DNA of 64,000 nucleotides, taken from the NCBI GenBank assembly GCA_964476585.1, contig CAYZBF010000004.1:1-64000 (forward strand). The letters are read 5' to 3'. Below, piece after piece: positions 26,859 to 35,656 of this stretch. Made by a program: the position numbers and the translations under genes. The notes below the pieces were generated by a model. It did no database searches. It had not been told where the DNA came from and saw only the letters and a list, made by a program, of their open reading frames with translations. Within the stretch, counting starts at the first letter, position 1. Each line of letters opens with the position of its first letter. This DNA is from CAYZBF01 sp964476585. Its GTDB lineage: Bacteria > Hydrothermota > UBA3072.

Positions 26859-27812
26859 TTATGCGACCCTATACAAGGGATCCTTTCCTTCTAAAGCTAC
26901 AAGTAAATTCTTGCATGCTATCTCTGCCATTCCTTTTCTTGCTCTGTAAGTTGCACTCCCTATATGTGGAGTTGCTACGACGTTTTTTAAGCGGAGAAGA
27001 TGCGGATTTACTCCGGGCTCATGCTCGAAAACATCCAGAGCAGCACCGCCTAATTTGCCCGACCTTAATGCATCTGCGAGAGCAGTTTCGTTCACAATGG
27101 GTCCTCTACCTGTGTTAATCAGGAACACAGTGTCCTTCGTTAATGAGAGTTCTTCTTCGTTAATAAGGTGGTGAGTCTCTTCCGTCAGGGGGAGATGAAT
27201 ACTTATAATATCGGCGTTCTGTAATATCCATTTAAATTCTTTCTTCTTCGCTCCTGTATCCTTTTCCAGCTTTTCATTCTTTGATAGGTCGTAATAAACA
27301 ACCTCTGCACCCAGGGCATGTAACTTCCTTGTTACCTCAGAGCCGATTCTCCCAACCCCAAGTATCCCTACCAATCTTCCTTTTAATTCATATCCTAAAA
27401 GAAGGTCGGGCTCCCACCCAGTGAACTTACCCTGACGTAAGAATTCAGTTGATTCAATAATTCGCCTTATCAAAGTAAAAATAAGGCCTATTGTGAGTTC
27501 TGCTGTTGCATTAGTTAGAATGTCGGGGGTGTTGGTAACTATAATCCCTCTCCTCTTTGCTTCCTCTATATCTATATTATCATAACCAACTGCATAGTTT
27601 GAAATTACCTTTAATTTCTTGGCGTTATCAAGAACCTCCTTATCTATCTTATCAGCAAGGAGAACTATTGCCCCATCTTTATTCTTTAATCGCTTTCCTA
27701 ATTGGCTGCTTGAAAGAAATTGATTTTTTGGTTGCACTTCCATCTCTACTTTACCTTCTAATAAAGATAACCAACCCTCTGGAAAAGGATAAGTTACGTA
27801 TATTTTATACAT
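26859..27812 (-). CDS. D-2-hydroxyacid dehydrogenase (glyoxylate/hydroxypyruvate reductase type)
   Basis: NAD(P)-dependent reductase of 317 residues. The Rossmann motif is GILGVGRIGSEV; the catalytic Arg is in NTGRGPIVNE, Glu in ALDVFEHEPGV and His in TPHIGSAT. It resembles GyaR-like glyoxylate reductases. It ends a minus-strand operon and its ATG overlaps the YfiM-like gene stop by one base. The exact substrate is not decided by sequence. Confidence 0.88.
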   Translation of the reverse strand: MYKIYVTYPFPEGWLSLLEGKVEMEVQPKNQFLSSSQLGKRLKNKDGAIVLLADKIDKEVLDNAKKLKVISNYAVGYDNIDIEEAKRRGIIVTNTPDILTNATAELTIGLIFTLIRRIIESTEFLRQGKFTGWEPDLLLGYELKGRLVGILGVGRIGSEVTRKLHALGAEVVYYDLSKNEKLEKDTGAKKKEFKWILQNADIISIHLPLTEETHHLINEEELSLTKDTVFLINTGRGPIVNETALADALRSGKLGGAALDVFEHEPGVNPHLLRLKNVVATPHIGSATYRARKGMAEIACKNLLVALEGKDPLYRVA

Positions 27813-28156
27813 TAAGACCCCGCATAAGAAATTAATAGTATTCCAGCTACAACACCTGCAACATCATATACAAGGTCCTTTATAGAAAAAGTTCCGTCTT
27901 TTTTATAGTCATCATGGATTTCTTTTGTAATACCGGCAAGTGTTCCAATAGAGATGGAAATGTATATTGCATTCTTCTCTTCGATACTGCCTATTCTATT
28001 GGAGATAAGATAGGTGGAAGATGAGATTGCTGCAGAATGGAGAAAATGATGGAGTTTATCCTCTGTGAACCAGTAGTCCTCTACCAAATTTATTTTTATT
28101 GAATCTTTTTCTATTTGAGAAGAAGTAGCAAGTAGCAGACTAAAGAGAAAGATCAT
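27812..28156 (-). CDS. YfiM/DUF2279-like small membrane-associated protein
   Basis: A 114-residue protein with an N-terminal hydrophobic leader and the pattern DKLHHFLHSA, then GTLAGITKEIHDD and FSIKDLVYDVAGVVAG. This pattern of DKxxHF, KExxD and SxxDxxxDxxG is shared by the YfiM/DUF2279 family, predicted periplasmic lipoprotein or membrane proteins of unknown role. It overlaps the HD gene by 17 bases. Confidence 0.65.
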   Translation of the reverse strand: MIFLFSLLLATSSQIEKDSIKINLVEDYWFTEDKLHHFLHSAAISSSTYLISNRIGSIEEKNAIYISISIGTLAGITKEIHDDYKKDGTFSIKDLVYDVAGVVAGILLISYAGS

Positions 28157-28682
28157 CTGCTATCGATTTCATACCAGAAAGACAGATGCTTATGAATTCC
28201 TCGAGTGGCAGATTCATCATTTCACATTTTCTGATATTCTCGCGTTCCGCTCCTCTTGCAAATTGTTTTTCCTTGAATTTTCTCAGGATGAAATCAACTG
28301 ACAATCCGGAAAGACCTTCTGGATGAACAAGAGCACTTGCAACAATAAGACCAGATAAAGCATCGGAGGCAAGAAGAGAGATATCCATCTTAGTTTTAGC
28401 TTCTTCATGACCTGCGTGGGCCTTTATAGCGTGCAAGATATCCTCTGGTATATCAAAGCTTTTGAGATATTCTATACTGTGGAGTCCATGTTCTTCGGGA
28501 TTATCTTTGGTGTCTTCGTAATCAATATCATGCAACAATCCCGCTAAGGTCCACTTTTCCTTATTTTCTCCGAAATGTAGAGCAAGACTTCCCATACAGG
28601 CTTCTACAGCCAACATGTGCTTTATTAATTTATCATCCTTAACCTTTTTCTTGATTAAATCCAGCGCTTCATCTCGATTCAT
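28140..28682 (-). CDS. HD-domain phosphohydrolase
   Basis: A 180-residue soluble protein with the metal-binding HD motif in LAGLLHDIDYED, a preceding HMLAVEA His, and a later ILHAIKAHAG. These are features of compact HD hydrolases acting on nucleotides or related phosphoesters. It overlaps both neighbours (14 and 17 bases), so it is part of the rhomboid operon. Substrate unknown. Confidence 0.8.
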   Translation of the reverse strand: MNRDEALDLIKKKVKDDKLIKHMLAVEACMGSLALHFGENKEKWTLAGLLHDIDYEDTKDNPEEHGLHSIEYLKSFDIPEDILHAIKAHAGHEEAKTKMDISLLASDALSGLIVASALVHPEGLSGLSVDFILRKFKEKQFARGAERENIRKCEMMNLPLEEFISICLSGMKSIADDLSL

Positions 28683-30099
28683 TTCTTTCCTCCTTTATCA
28701 TTACTTTCACTTTTTCTTCCATTTCAGGGAACCGAATTCTTAGTTCTGTGAGTGCCTTCTTAAAGAATTCCTTGTCCCTGCTTTTGTAAAGTGCTTTTAG
28801 CAGTCTAAGCAGGATGTAGGGAGCATCGTTACTGTCTCTGTACTTCCTATAGGCGGTTACTAATATTTTTGACGCTTTTTGGAATTGGTGCCTCATATTG
28901 TACAGGCTTGAGACATAATAGAAATCATAAGTAGTGAGTGCTAATGTGAGGTCTCTTTCCTTTATATCTTTCTCGTGGAATGATAGGATTGAACCTATAT
29001 CTGCATTTCCCTTTCTTAATTCACGTAATGCTTCTCTTGCAACAGGTCCTGCTTCCTCCTTTTGATCATTTGAACAATATAGGTCTATTAATTCTTCGGA
29101 TGCTCTTAAATTAGTGTGGTCCTCAATTAATTTATTCTTTAACAATGTCTCTGCAGTTTCTATATCTCCTCTGCTTCTTGCCTCTACTGCCCTTGAGAAA
29201 TTAGTATCAACATAATTCAAAGTTTCGTCAACGATGGGCTTTATAAATTTTTCCTCTAAGCCATAATACTTTGTGACTATCACTACTAAAGCACCAAATG
29301 CAAAACCTCCTATATGAGCCCAGAAAGCAACATTTGAGTGACCACCGGAGGCAAATGCATAAAATAACTGCTGGGCAAACCAAAACGGCAGAAATATGCC
29401 AGCGTAGATCGGAAACGCGGTGATTATGGGGGGTAAGGGCCATATAAACAGAAAATGTATCTTTGACTTGTAGTATTTGATAGCAAACGCACCCATAACT
29501 CCTGCTATCGCACCAGATGCTCCTATAAGAGGCTCAGATGTTTGAGAGATGACGGAAAAGATGAGGGTTGCAATAATTCCTGAGAGGATGTAGAAACCAA
29601 GGAATAAAGGCCTTCCCCATTCGTCTTCAAGATTAACTCCAACCAGCCAGAGGAACCACATATTTCCAAGGAGGTGACCGATCCCAGCGTGTAGGAAAAG
29701 ATGGGTTATGAGTTTTAGCAAATTGAATTTAGTAGGAGTAAATCCGAATCGTTTAGTAAACCTTGATTCAAGTGCTTCGTTAAATTTCTGGTGTCTCTTG
29801 TTCCATTCTTCCCACTCTTCATCCATGAGTCCAAATTCCCTGTTTTTTATCTTTTCCCTTATCTTTTCAGGATTTGTTGCGTATTCCTGGAAATTGAGTG
29901 CTTTATCTTCGTCAAGATATTGCACATACATCGTGTATTCATATTCGCGCAGGCTTTCATAACTTTCCTGTATCCTTTTGGAATTACTTATCATAATTGG
30001 AAATGTTATACAAAATATTATGACGTTAACCCCAATGAGTGATAGTGTGACAATAGGCAGTCTACGGACTTTGCTTTCAGACTTGATAGGTAGTAGCAT
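28669..30099 (-). CDS. Rhomboid intramembrane serine protease with C-terminal TPR-like region
   Basis: A 476-residue membrane protease. Catalytic Ser195 lies in GASGAIAG and His262 in WAHIGGFAFG; HxxxN (His142, Asn146) supports the oxyanion hole. Helix 1 (14-36) is followed by a long charged insertion (about 40-125) before the rhomboid core, a common feature of bacterial rhomboids of this type. Residues 300-470 are helical repeats, probably TPR. It overlaps the M24-fold gene by 23 bases. Substrates unknown. Confidence 0.88.
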   Translation of the reverse strand: MLLPIKSESKVRRLPIVTLSLIGVNVIIFCITFPIMISNSKRIQESYESLREYEYTMYVQYLDEDKALNFQEYATNPEKIREKIKNREFGLMDEEWEEWNKRHQKFNEALESRFTKRFGFTPTKFNLLKLITHLFLHAGIGHLLGNMWFLWLVGVNLEDEWGRPLFLGFYILSGIIATLIFSVISQTSEPLIGASGAIAGVMGAFAIKYYKSKIHFLFIWPLPPIITAFPIYAGIFLPFWFAQQLFYAFASGGHSNVAFWAHIGGFAFGALVVIVTKYYGLEEKFIKPIVDETLNYVDTNFSRAVEARSRGDIETAETLLKNKLIEDHTNLRASEELIDLYCSNDQKEEAGPVAREALRELRKGNADIGSILSFHEKDIKERDLTLALTTYDFYYVSSLYNMRHQFQKASKILVTAYRKYRDSNDAPYILLRLLKALYKSRDKEFFKKALTELRIRFPEMEEKVKVMIKEERNESR

Positions 30100-31168
30100 C
30101 GTTGAAACTCCTACTATTAAGGAAGTTAGTTAGGTTTACCGCTTTTTCTTGCAAGATAACTACGTCCTGGAATCTTATTCCATATCTTCCAGGAAAGTAG
30201 AATCCTAACTGCAATGACAAGCATATCCCAGGTTTAAGTATTACTGTATTGTTGCGGGAAATGATAACTCTATCCATTATAGGAAGGAGGGGAGTGTTAA
30301 TTGGCTCTATGAAGTTTTCTGTGTATCCGTTCTCCTCAATTAGATCCAATACGTAATTATAAACCTCCTTTGCTATTTTTCCGGGTGTTATAAATTCAAG
30401 ATATTTTCTGTAAATACTGCTGGCCCTAAGATATAATTCTTTTAGTTTCTTGTTGGCAGCACCAATGGTATATGTTCTTCCTACTTCCATACCAACACTC
30501 GAACGGATAAGTCCAAAATTGATGAGTAAGAGATCACCACTCTTTAATCTGCTATCATTGCTTATAGAAAATGGATTGGCAGTATTTTTACCAAAGATAA
30601 CCTTTGTGGGGAATGCTCGTCTTTCACCTCCCGACTTATATATGTTTTCATCAATTATGTTGCGGATGGAAATTTCTGAGCATCCTATCTTTATTTTGCT
30701 TAAGCTTTCACTAAGTACATTTTCACAGATTTTTGCGTTCTCTTTTAGTATAGTAAGTAGAGTTTCATTGGGGTAGAGAAATTCTTCCAGAAAGAGGTCC
30801 TGAATAGATACTATTTCATAACCCGGGAGATCAATATCCTCAAATGAGCCAATTTTTTTGATGGATAATTTTTTAAGCAGTTCCTTGAGTCGTTTTATTG
30901 GACGCATTGCATTTTCCCGAAGTTCCCTAAGATTTTCCTTTTCTTTTTTCACTCCCGTGGGTATTTTAATAAGAGAGAAAGAAAAAGGATCCCCGATTAG
31001 ATACATTTCTTTCGGAGTTATAAGAAGGTAGAATCCAATTTCAATAATATTGAAGGATGCTTTTATCTCGAGTAAATGCAAAATTTTATAGATATCAGTC
31101 AGGAGAACTGCATCCAGTTTCTGTTCAGAAATGATTCTTCTGATAGAATCTAATAATTTTTTATCCAC
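30077..31168 (-). CDS. M24-fold (aminopeptidase P-like) protein lacking the metal ligands
   Basis: A 363-residue protein with the N-terminal creatinase-like domain and a pita-bread domain aligned by GDLLLINFG, GRTYTIG, LGFYFPG and IRFQDVVIL. The positions that bind two metals in active M24 enzymes are all changed: Asp to Asn217, Asp to Glu228, the conserved His motif absent near 285-300, and Glu to Gln320 and Gln334. I infer a non-catalytic pseudo-peptidase, perhaps a binding or scaffold protein. It overlaps its neighbours by 8 and 23 bases in an operon with a rhomboid protease. Confidence 0.75.
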   Translation of the reverse strand: MDKKLLDSIRRIISEQKLDAVLLTDIYKILHLLEIKASFNIIEIGFYLLITPKEMYLIGDPFSFSLIKIPTGVKKEKENLRELRENAMRPIKRLKELLKKLSIKKIGSFEDIDLPGYEIVSIQDLFLEEFLYPNETLLTILKENAKICENVLSESLSKIKIGCSEISIRNIIDENIYKSGGERRAFPTKVIFGKNTANPFSISNDSRLKSGDLLLINFGLIRSSVGMEVGRTYTIGAANKKLKELYLRASSIYRKYLEFITPGKIAKEVYNYVLDLIEENGYTENFIEPINTPLLPIMDRVIISRNNTVILKPGICLSLQLGFYFPGRYGIRFQDVVILQEKAVNLTNFLNSRSFNDATTYQV

Positions 31169-31841
31169 TAAGCTCCTTTATTGCCTCGATAGTTTTGAGT
31201 TTCCTTTCAGCTTGATAACGGATTGTAGGATTATCTATTAAATTTGTAATCTCTTTGTAAGCATTTTCAGCCTTATCAATTCTCTTCAAATCAAGATAAA
31301 TTCTACCCATCTGCATAAGGCAATCTGCTTTAAAGGCGTTGGATTTGAATCCGTCCAGTGCCTTCTGGTAATATTCTAAAGCCTTTAATACATTACCTTT
31401 TTGTTCATAACATTGAGCTATGCCCTGAAAAGAGGAGGGAGTAAATAGCTCATCATATTCTCCCTTTGTGAATTGTTCAAAATTTTCAAGAGCTTTATCT
31501 ATCTGGCCTCCTTTATAATAGATATTAGCAAGCATGAATGTTGCACGGTGAGCATAGGTTGTTCCCCAGAACTCATCTTTAATCATTTCAAACTGTTGTA
31601 GAGCTTGTTCGAATTGCCCGCTATTGTATACTAATACTCCCATATTATATTCATTCCTTGCAAGTTGTCGGGTGTCCCTTGTGTGGTTTCGGTATGAAAT
31701 AAGTAAAATTGTTAATATGACAACCCCCATAATACCCCAGATTATCAGTTTTTTATGATGTTCATAAAAAATAATGATATTCTCAATGGTCTCTCTGAAT
31801 TCATCGCGCTTGAGGTCTTTCCTTTTGTACTTTTTCATCAT
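31161..31841 (-). CDS. Membrane-anchored tetratricopeptide repeat protein
   Basis: A 226-residue protein with a charged N-terminal cytoplasmic tail, one transmembrane helix (residues of about 33-50, IIWGIMGVVILTILLIS) and four TPR units (NMGVLVYNSGQFEQAL, ANIYYKGGQIDKALENF, CYEQKGNVLKALEYY, GRIYLDLKRIDKAENAY). The layout is that of YfgM-like envelope proteins. AGGAGG precedes the ATG, which is only 16 bases from the 3' end of the tRNA-Arg gene, so the operon may be released by tRNA processing. Confidence 0.75.
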   Translation of the reverse strand: MMKKYKRKDLKRDEFRETIENIIIFYEHHKKLIIWGIMGVVILTILLISYRNHTRDTRQLARNEYNMGVLVYNSGQFEQALQQFEMIKDEFWGTTYAHRATFMLANIYYKGGQIDKALENFEQFTKGEYDELFTPSSFQGIAQCYEQKGNVLKALEYYQKALDGFKSNAFKADCLMQMGRIYLDLKRIDKAENAYKEITNLIDNPTIRYQAERKLKTIEAIKELSG

Positions 31842-31857
31842 TCCTCCTAAGATTATA

Positions 31858-31930
31858 TACCCCTGGTAAGATTCGAACTTACGACTTCCGGTTTAGGAAA
31901 CCGGCGCTCTATCCACTGAGCTACAGGGGC
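31858..31930 (-). tRNA. tRNA-Arg(CCU)
   Basis: A 73-base cloverleaf. Acceptor GCCCCTG pairs with CAGGGGT (first pair G-U), D stem GCTC/GAGC, anticodon stem CCGGT/ACCGG with loop TTCCTAA (anticodon CCT), T stem GTAAG/CTTAC with loop TTCGAAT. The 3' CCA is not encoded (TATAAT follows the discriminator A), consistent with the CCA-adding enzyme gene at 48.7 kb. Confidence 0.95.
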
Positions 31931-32137
31931 TCGTTATATTTTTATGGAAAAACCCTTATTTGTCAATCCTTGTTTTGCTATATAGGAAAAAAGAAGGTAG
32001 CCAGATAGAAAAAGAGAGCACAGGGAACTTATTGAATTTTATATGAGTAAATGAGTATATGAGTAGTAAGATAGACTCCCTGACCGCATTTTATATACTG
32101 GTGCACTAACCCAATTAGATATGAAATTATCGAGGTT
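31931..32137. other. Intergenic region upstream of tRNA-Arg
   Basis: On the minus strand TTGACA (31961-31966) lies at promoter distance from the tRNA with a weak AT-rich -10. A GAGTAAATGAGTATATGAGTAG simple repeat-like stretch is at 32044-32070. No gene is seen. Confidence 0.4.
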
Positions 32138-32217
32138 GTCCCAAGGTTGTATGATGTATAGCAATTAAGAATTAAGTTCGTTATAATATAATATAGTCTA
32201 TCATACGACCTTGGGAC
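32138..32217. repeat. Long inverted repeat, 18-base arms around 44 bases
   Basis: GTCCCAAGGTTGTATGAT (32138-32155) and ATCATACGACCTTGGGAC (32200-32217) pair along all 18 positions as plus-strand RNA, with one U-G wobble. The AT-rich loop has no ORF. It could be a miniature mobile element or the remains of one. A terminator is less likely because no U-run follows. Confidence 0.7.
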
Positions 32218-32298
32218 GAAGCCAAATTATCTAATGGCATGAATGTTGTTAAAATAGCGCAAAACGGCTGTCTCTATGGTAAGAAGGTGTAGTATCTC

Positions 32299-32622
32299 TC
32301 ATAAAACCAGTGGGAAAGCTGCGATCCTAAGATTTGTGGATCCATATGGAATAAGTAATACCTCATGGGAAGACAACGATGACTTAAATGGGCCTACAGA
32401 TATTGGGCCAGCCGAGTTGTCCTTTAGCTGCCATTCTGGAATTATCCGTCCTTTTGCTCTTAGGCAGACAGGGACAAGATCGGGATTAAAAGGTACTTCT
32501 CCTACACTCGAGGTTTCAGTATCAAAAGAGGTTGCGGGATTATGGCAGTCAAGTATCAAACCGTAGTTCCATGGCGTAGTAGGATATATTTCCCAGTCAG
32601 CATGTGGTTTTACTCCTCTGAT
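32299..32622 (-). pseudogene. C-terminal remnant of a GH127/DUF1680-like glycoside hydrolase
   Basis: An open minus-strand segment of about 108 codons begins directly after a stop and has no credible start. It reads GVKPHADWEIYPTTPWNYGL at its beginning and IPYGSTNLRIAAFPLV at its end, patterns I associate with the C-terminal part of beta-L-arabinofuranosidase-like (DUF1680) proteins. The rest of the roughly 600-residue protein is missing upstream. It therefore appears to be a gene relic, next to galactokinase. The antisense ORF at 32276-32566 is a shadow. Confidence 0.55.
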
Positions 32623-32702
32623 TTATAGATCATAATAATTCATCACAGTAAAAAATCAACACAAGATTCCCCTTTAAGGCAACATAAATAATAGAAATAT
32701 AG

Positions 32703-32730
32703 TTGAAAAGACAATGAATTTGTGTAAAAT
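32703..32730 (+). promoter_or_regulatory. Promoter of galK, leaderless type
   Basis: TTGAAA, a 16-base spacer and TAAAAT, nine bases before the ATG at 32740. No Shine-Dalgarno sequence is present. Confidence 0.5.
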
Positions 32731-32739
32731 GGGATGAGA

Positions 32740-33900
32740 ATGAAAACCCTTAAAGAAGTCAAAGCTCTCTTTTCCAAATTCTATGGTGATGATGAAAAGT
32801 TGCATTCCCTTTTTTCTCCTGGCAGGGTAAACCTGATAGGTGAGCATATTGATTATAATGGGGGTGATGTTTTGCCTCTGGCACTTTCCGTTGGCACCAA
32901 GGGATTTATAAAGTACAGGGATGACGGGATCATAAGATTGCGTTCCCTTAATGCAGAAGGTGAGATATATATAGATCTTTCAAGAGAGGTAAAATATGAT
33001 GAACATCACAAATGGAGTAATTATCCCCGTGGTGTTATAAAATACCTCGTTGACGAGGAATATCCTGTGAGTGGCGGCGATATATTATTCGAGAGCACAA
33101 TGCCCATAAGCGCAGGGCTTTCCTCTTCTGCTTCTATAGAGATCCTAACGGGCTGGATGATACTCTACCGGAAATTTGGGGACACGATAGACAGGATAAG
33201 ACTGGCTAAGCTCTGTCAGAGGTCTGAGAATGAATTTGTAGGGGTTAAATGCGGCATTATGGATCAGTTTATAGTTGCAATGGGCAAAAGGGGTCATGCG
33301 ATTTTATTAAATTGTAATAATCTAAAGTATGAATACATTCCCATTTACTTGAAGAAGCATAGCCTTCTTTTGATGGATACCAACAAAAAGAGGTCTCTTT
33401 CCAATTCCAGATATAACGAGCGTAGAGTTGAGTGTGAAGACGCACTCCGCATATTAAATAAACATCACGATGTTGAAAATCTCTGTCAGGCAAGTATTAA
33501 TGATATCAATAACTATATAAAGGATGATACTCTAAAAAAACGTGCACATCATGTCGTAAGTGAACAGAAAAGGGTTTTAGAATCCGTTAAGATGCTGAAG
33601 GAAGTAGATATAGAGGGCTTTGGGAGGCTCTTAACTGCTTCCCATGAATCCTTGAAGAATTACTATGAGGTCACAGGTCTGGAATTAGATACCCTTGTCC
33701 AGGAAGCATTGAGAGCAGAGGGGTGTATAGGAAGCAGAATGACAGGCGCAGGTTTTGGAGGCTGTGCTATAGCACTCGTTGAAAATCGAAAGATAGATGT
33801 ATTTAAGGAACAGGTGGCAGAGGGATATACAGAAGAAACAGGTCTCAATGTTGACTTCTATTTATGTGAAATATCCGATGGATGTAGATTTATTGAATGA
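32740..33900 (+). CDS. galK: Galactokinase
   Basis: A GHMP-family kinase phosphorylating galactose at C1 (Leloir pathway). Signature GRVNLIGEHIDYNGG near the N-terminus, the ATP-binding PISAGLSSSASIE, CGIMDQF, and the C-terminal TGAGFGGCAIAL are in order; 386 residues is normal. An in-frame ATG at 32734 is only three bases from the predicted -10, so the ATG at 32740 is preferred. No galT or galE is adjacent; the gene stands alone on the plus strand between minus-strand genes. Confidence 0.92.
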   Translation: MKTLKEVKALFSKFYGDDEKLHSLFSPGRVNLIGEHIDYNGGDVLPLALSVGTKGFIKYRDDGIIRLRSLNAEGEIYIDLSREVKYDEHHKWSNYPRGVIKYLVDEEYPVSGGDILFESTMPISAGLSSSASIEILTGWMILYRKFGDTIDRIRLAKLCQRSENEFVGVKCGIMDQFIVAMGKRGHAILLNCNNLKYEYIPIYLKKHSLLLMDTNKKRSLSNSRYNERRVECEDALRILNKHHDVENLCQASINDINNYIKDDTLKKRAHHVVSEQKRVLESVKMLKEVDIEGFGRLLTASHESLKNYYEVTGLELDTLVQEALRAEGCIGSRMTGAGFGGCAIALVENRKIDVFKEQVAEGYTEETGLNVDFYLCEISDGCRFIE

Positions 33901-34037
33901 ATAAATTCATTTTACGTTCTTTATTATTTTTTATCGGAGCGAAGCGTTTCTATTTTTGAATTAGCAATCTTTATTTGCTCTTCGTATTTTAGTGAGGCTT
34001 TACTAATAATAAATTTCCATATATTTGAAAATATTAT
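33901..34037. repeat. Short intergenic region with GGAGCGAAGCG module
   Basis: TCGGAGCGAAGCGTTTC at about 33934 is related to modules at 22590, 43445 and 57893. No gene or clear terminator is seen. Confidence 0.4.
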
Positions 34038-34577
34038 TTACTTAAAATTGAAAGAAATACCCACCATGAAACCGAAGTCACTGAAATCGATTACCTTAAT
34101 GTCGTTAACTGTCTTACTTGCGTAAATATATTTACCTTCTACATAAAATCCTACCTTCCAGAAAGCTTTAAAGTTCATTCCAGCAGCAGAATTGAGCAGA
34201 ATACCCCTCTCCACTTCATCATGGTTATCAATTTTTGGAACATAGAGTCCACCTAAACCACCTCCCAGGTAGATATCTACTTTGTTTTTAAACAATGGTA
34301 CCAGATATAGTGCATTAACTGCAACTAAACCTCCTATTTCATAAGGAGCGGTTGGGTCAGGACCTTTTGTGTGATACTCCGAGGAAATCGAAAAGGCAAT
34401 TGGCACCTTATCCAGCTTGATATCAAGAGCAAGTTGTCCTCCACCTAATTTCCCGTCTGGTGCACGTTTATCAATAAGTCCACCCTGGCCTAATCGCAGT
34501 GTTATACCTACAGCATGAATTTTACAGATTGGAATCAATATAATTAAGACAATAAATATAACTAAATACTTTTTCAT
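34038..34577 (-). CDS. Predicted outer-membrane beta-barrel protein
   Basis: A 179-residue protein with a clear signal peptide (MKKYLVIFIVLIILIPICKIHA) cleaved near residue 22. Alternating hydrophobic strands follow, ending in a C-terminal aromatic residue (GISFNFK). Glycine-rich turns such as IYLGGGLGGLYVP fit a small eight-stranded barrel. Function unknown. The start at 34577 has GAGGAA seven bases upstream and is preferred over an in-frame codon at 34595. Confidence 0.65.
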   Translation of the reverse strand: MKKYLVIFIVLIILIPICKIHAVGITLRLGQGGLIDKRAPDGKLGGGQLALDIKLDKVPIAFSISSEYHTKGPDPTAPYEIGGLVAVNALYLVPLFKNKVDIYLGGGLGGLYVPKIDNHDEVERGILLNSAAGMNFKAFWKVGFYVEGKYIYASKTVNDIKVIDFSDFGFMVGISFNFK

Positions 34578-34898
34578 CTGAATTTCCTCAATCAAGGGAT
34601 TTCTATCTAAGTTTAAAACCTTATTGTTAGCAAGTCAATATCTTGATAAAAATTCTTTTCATAAAGGGGATTAGGTTAAAGATAGATACAGGGAATTGCA
34701 ATTCTCAAAAGGCCGCTTTCAAAATTGAACAGTCCAGTTTCAGAGCGAGAAGAGGTTTTGTATCTTCGCGTTGAATTAAATTGAAAGGCACACAGAGATA
34801 ATTAACCTTTTTTATATAAACTTATTTTCGAAATAAAAAAAACAGAGATTTGCCTTTTTCCATTTTATGTAATAGCGCCGAGTGATAGCAAATGAATG
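34578..34898. other. Intergenic region with promoter and repeat modules
   Basis: Minus-strand TTGACT (34638-34633), a 17-base spacer and TAAACT form a plausible promoter for the barrel gene. GAATTGCAATTC (34693-34704) is a perfect 12-base palindrome. TCAAAATTGAACAGTCCAG-type and AAGGCACACAGAGATAA text belongs to the intergenic modules. No gene found. Confidence 0.4.
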
Positions 34899-35510
34899 TT
34901 ATTGTTGTTCTGCTATGATTGTAAATAGGTCATCATTGTCTATTTCTTCAACTATGGTTAATCCTGCGGATTCCATCATCTGTGCAATTTCTCTTATGGG
35001 TGGCAAGAAATCGTCACTCACTTCTTCTCCTGCATCTTTATGTAAACTATTTATAGCGTCTCTCGACTCGGAATGAGCAATCATTAATTTTCCACCCCTT
35101 TTTAAACCTTTTGTCAGGTGTTGGAGGGTTGCGACTTTATCATGAAAATGTGGGAAACATGAATAACAAAGGATTGCATCATATTCATTGTGCATCGGTG
35201 TATCATTAACATCATGAATCAGGAATTTTATATTTGGATATTCTCGAGGGGGATACTTTCGTTTTGATACTTGGATCATCTTTTCTGAATAATCAATTGC
35301 AATAATTGTGCCCTTTCCTTTAACACACTGATGTAAATAGGGAATCATTACGCCTGTTCCGGATCCAACGTCCAATACTATTTGGCCTGGTTGTAACGAG
35401 AGAAGTTCTACTATAAACTTTAATTTCTCAGGGTCATGATAGTTCATGTTATCCCATTCCTCTGCTCGTTCATCAAAGAATGCTTTTTGATTTGGATTTG
35501 AAAACTGCAT
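34899..35510 (-). CDS. Class I SAM-dependent methyltransferase
   Basis: A 203-residue methyltransferase with motif I VLDVGSGTGVMIPYL, the acidic end of strand 2 in IIAIDYS, and strand 4 YDAILCYSCFPHF. It has the general Methyltransf_11/25 architecture; the acceptor is unknown. The ORF can be read from a TTG at 35528, but that codon is part of the GAGGGA ribosome-binding site, so the ATG at 35510 is used. Confidence 0.82.
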   Translation of the reverse strand: MQFSNPNQKAFFDERAEEWDNMNYHDPEKLKFIVELLSLQPGQIVLDVGSGTGVMIPYLHQCVKGKGTIIAIDYSEKMIQVSKRKYPPREYPNIKFLIHDVNDTPMHNEYDAILCYSCFPHFHDKVATLQHLTKGLKRGGKLMIAHSESRDAINSLHKDAGEEVSDDFLPPIREIAQMMESAGLTIVEEIDNDDLFTIIAEQQ

Positions 35511-35656
35511 TTTATTTCGTTCCCTCAAGGATGAACATCAATTTATTTAGGCTCCCTCTTGACCATATTCTGTTGCCATGTTTTTTCAATTATCACTTAA
35601 AATTTCTTTTTAAAATCCAAAGAAAGAGTACGGGAAAAAAATAACAAATCAAGTTC

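Noticed and set aside
32276..32566. Plus-strand ORF of 96 codons
   Set aside because: It is antisense to the glycoside-hydrolase relic, whose reading gives recognisable protein motifs.
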